Origin: Candidatus Desulforudis audaxviator MP104C
GTDB lineage: Bacteria > Bacillota > Desulfotomaculia > Desulfotomaculales > Desulforudaceae
Assembly: GCF_000018425.1 (NCBI RefSeq)
Contig: NC_010424.1
Coordinates: forward strand, 1,116,001 to 1,180,000
Length of the DNA: 64,000 nucleotides
Direction: 5' to 3'
In this document: one piece after another, positions 61,269 through 64,000 of the stretch
Numbering within the stretch: the first letter of the stretch is position 1
Layout of the letters: each line of letters starts with the position of its first letter
Notes under the pieces: generated by a model
Seen by the model: the letters and a program-made list of their open reading frames with translations, nothing else
Databases searched by the model: none
Told to the model about the DNA's origin: nothing
Position numbers and translations under genes: made by a program

Positions 61269-62039
61269 TTGGTTGACATTAGCGACAAGGAGATGAGCGT
61301 GGTCGAACACCTGCACGAATTGCGGCGTGTCTTTCTCGTGTCTATAGTCGCCGTTGTGGTGTTTGCTATCGCCTTTTTCTTTGCCCGGGATTTCTTCCTG
61401 GGGATAGTCAAGGAACCGGTCGCCAGTCTCGGTTACGACCTGCAATTCCTAGGTGTCACCGAGCCGGTGATGACCTATTTCCGGTTGTCCCTCTACCTGG
61501 GGTTCCTGGCCGCGCTGCCCATCATCCTGTGGCAGGTGTGGAGCTTCATTCTGCCGGCTCTCAAGCGGGATGAGCGTAAGTACTTCACCATTTTCGTGGT
61601 CCTGTCCTACCTGGCGTTTATCGGCGGGGTCGCCTTTTCCTTCTTCGTGGTGTACCGCCTGGGTGTACAGTTCCTGCTCCGGTTCGCCGGCGAAGAACTG
61701 ATGCCAATGCTCACGCTGGCCAACTACGTGTCGTTCACCATTAAATTCACCCTGCCGTTCGGCCTGGTGGCCCAGTTGCCTCTGGCCGCCTACCTGCTGG
61801 CCAAGCTCGGGGTGGTCACCAGGGCGTTCATGATCAAAATTCGCAAGCATGCCCTGCTGGTCATCGTTATTGTCTCGGCGATGCTCACCCCGGCCGACCT
61901 GTTGACCTGCCTTTTGCTGGCCACCCCGATGTACAGCCTGTTCGAGTTATCCATCCTCATTGTCGGTATGGTGGAGAAGCGCAAGGCCAAAGCGCGGGAG
62001 AAGGCCGAGCGTGAGGCGGAGGCGGCCGAAACCGCATAG
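61269..62039 (+). CDS. tatC: Sec-independent protein translocase TatC
   Basis: 256 residues with six membrane helices. It recognises twin-arginine signal peptides and exports folded proteins. SVVEHLHELRRVFLVS at the N-terminus and FFVVYRLGVQFLLRFAGEEL are TatC signatures. TTG 61269 follows CTGGAGG. With the three tatA/B genes upstream it completes the export system used, for example, by periplasmic metalloenzymes. Confidence 0.96.
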   Translation: MVDISDKEMSVVEHLHELRRVFLVSIVAVVVFAIAFFFARDFFLGIVKEPVASLGYDLQFLGVTEPVMTYFRLSLYLGFLAALPIILWQVWSFILPALKRDERKYFTIFVVLSYLAFIGGVAFSFFVVYRLGVQFLLRFAGEELMPMLTLANYVSFTIKFTLPFGLVAQLPLAAYLLAKLGVVTRAFMIKIRKHALLVIVIVSAMLTPADLLTCLLLATPMYSLFELSILIVGMVEKRKAKAREKAEREAEAAETA

Positions 62040-62101
62040 GGACGCTTGGCCAGACCCGCCGGGCGCGGGAGATACATCTGTTACGAGAGGGAGGCAGTTA
62101 G

Positions 62102-63031
<930 letters not shown>

Positions 63032-63174
63032 GCGGGTTGCCGCTATGCCAGCTAGTTGCCGAGAGTGATGGTTTTAGTATCACTTGCCGATACTGGCAGG
63101 CGGGTATTGTCACTGATAACGCGTACCGTTAAGGGCAAAGTCACCGGGCCCGGTAGACTGGCCCCCAACAACAG

Positions 63175-63209
63175 AAAAGCCACCCCTGACCATGGGCCGG
63201 GTGGCTTTT
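63175..63209. terminator. Bidirectional terminator between mdh and hsp20
   Basis: AAAAGCCACCC (63175-63185) and GGGTGGCTTTT (63199-63209) form a stem with A- and T-ends that serves both converging genes. Confidence 0.9.
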
Positions 63210-63226
63210 CTTGTTAGCACTCCGTA

Positions 63227-63649
63227 TTACTCGATGTTGATTGTCGTTCCGGACCTGGTTGGGCCGGTCTTGGGCAACCGGATGATCAGCACGCCGTTTT
63301 CCAGTTTGGCGGCCGCCTTGTCCCGGTCCACTTCGGCCGGCAGGGTGATCGCCTCTCTCACGTATACTTCACGGCGCTCCTTGCGGTAGTAGTTCCTTTC
63401 ACTCACTTCCTCGTCCTTCTCACGCTTGGCCTCCAGGGACAGGGTGTTATCCTCCAGTTGAATGCGGATCTCTTCTTTCTTGAATCCGGGCAGATCGGCC
63501 TTGATTACGACATCGTTGCCTTCTTCATAGACGTCCACGGCGGACTTGGCAAATTCCTCGAAGGGCTCGTCCAACAGGCGGAAAAGGCTCTTCACGGGCT
63601 TTCTGATCAACAGTTCAAGCCCGTCAAAAGGGGACAATTCCTTGCGCAT
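63227..63649 (-). CDS. Small heat shock protein, Hsp20 family
   Basis: 140 residues on the minus strand. An alpha-crystallin domain spans about residues 40-130: VYEEGNDVVIKADLPGFKKE at its start and LENGVLIIRLPK with the GVLxIxLPK closing motif. It is an ATP-independent holdase. ATG at 63649 has GGGAGG 8 bases upstream. A longer open frame exists but lacks support. Confidence 0.95.
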   Translation of the reverse strand: MRKELSPFDGLELLIRKPVKSLFRLLDEPFEEFAKSAVDVYEEGNDVVIKADLPGFKKEEIRIQLEDNTLSLEAKREKDEEVSERNYYRKERREVYVREAITLPAEVDRDKAAAKLENGVLIIRLPKTGPTRSGTTINIE

Positions 63650-63809
63650 TGCGAACACCTCCCAATGTTCTTTTACCCATGATGATAAGCTGGCGGCAAG
63701 CCAAAAGCAAGGGGGTCGATGGATAGATGGATATTTCAAGCTGCAGGGTCTCCGGTTGACCCCTGAACGCGGCGTTGGGTAGTATGAATGCGGGAGGATT
63801 GCCGTCGCA

Positions 63810-64000
63810 ATGAGGCAGCAGCTTGGGCGGGACGTGGCCTGCGATTCTCTGAGGGTAAGTGATAGGATAGGGGGCCGGGGATTGATCACCATCGGATTTT
63901 CGCCGCACCGGGTGGAAGTGTTGGAGCACATGGCCCGGGAGATGGAGGGACACGACTTGATCCTCCTGGAGGAACCACCGGACCCGGTATTCCAGGAGAT
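63810..64000 (+). CDS. Unidentified protein, start only (runs off the window)
   Basis: Open frame from ATG 63810 to the window end (63 codons). GGGAGG lies 13 bases upstream. The segment GLITIGFSPHRVEVLEHMAR followed by DLILLEEPPDPVFQE looks like a genuine conserved protein with a beta-strand and helix start, but I do not recognise the family from this much. It is divergent from hsp20, with about 160 bases between the starts. Confidence 0.55.
   Translation, partial: MRQQLGRDVACDSLRVSDRIGGRGLITIGFSPHRVEVLEHMAREMEGHDLILLEEPPDPVFQE

Overview
The window looks like the chromosome of a GC-rich, spore-forming, anaerobic Firmicute of the sulfate-reducing Peptococcaceae type (Desulfotomaculum / Desulforudis relatives). 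This placement is an inference. It rests on spoVS behind rny-ymdB, a LysM plus SleB-type cortex-hydrolase-like protein, two sulfate adenylyltransferases, an Ech-type [NiFe] hydrogenase, the futalosine menaquinone route, selA-selB, frequent TTG/GTG starts and sigma-A promoters in an otherwise high-GC sequence. No rRNA operon, CRISPR array or prophage was seen. Three tRNAs, Leu(CAA), Pro(GGG) and Pro(CGG), are present.

Layout. 1-8.2 kb: start of a Fe/Mn superoxide dismutase (cut by the window edge), tRNA-Leu, a NifU-like scaffold gene with an in-frame UGA, rny-ymdB-spoVS, a PHP phosphoesterase, small proteins and a histidine phosphatase, then a c-di-AMP (ydaO/yuaA) riboswitch with terminator in front of a glutamate 2,3-aminomutase. 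8.2-16.4 kb: a strongly folded intergenic element, guaB, a HARE/coiled-coil protein, a radical-SAM activase-like gene and the hom-thrB-lysC operon. 16.6-22.4 kb: two different sat genes separated by tRNA-Pro and a chemoreceptor; the second is followed by an unknown 101-aa protein and a ferredoxin. 22.3-27.4 kb: envelope-related genes (deacetylase, glycosyltransferase, a large phosphatase-like membrane protein) and a FAH-family hydrolase. 27.4-33.6 kb: SAM decarboxylase and a menaquinone operon (degenerate prenyl synthase, menG, ubiA/mqnP, mqnE, mqnA, mqnC). 33.6-38 kb: a MITE-like inverted-repeat element, a DUF4198 protein, selA and selB. 38-46 kb: LpdD-like protein, LysM hydrolase, a DUF362 fragment, and echABCDEF followed by an FmdE-like protein. 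46-54 kb: Yip1-like protein carrying a repeat, a glycosyltransferase, the fatty-acid-kinase pair (DegV/FakB and FakA), an intact ISLre2-type insertion sequence with 9-bp target duplication, hflX and tRNA-Pro. 54-64 kb: adk, HAD phosphatase, ComFB, DUF2197, UPF0182, pfkA, three tatA/B genes plus tatC, mdh, hsp20 and an unfinished ORF.

How it fits together. Sat would activate sulfate for respiration, Ech would couple ferredoxin and H2 to ion transport, and the futalosine operon would supply the quinone. Tat proteins would export folded cofactor enzymes. SelA and SelB make UGA decoding plausible in this genome. That fits the most striking observation here: a NifU-family gene whose second active-site Cys codon is UGA, with a bacterial SECIS-like hairpin downstream. 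A second noteworthy circuit is the c-di-AMP riboswitch controlling synthesis of beta-glutamate, an osmolyte.
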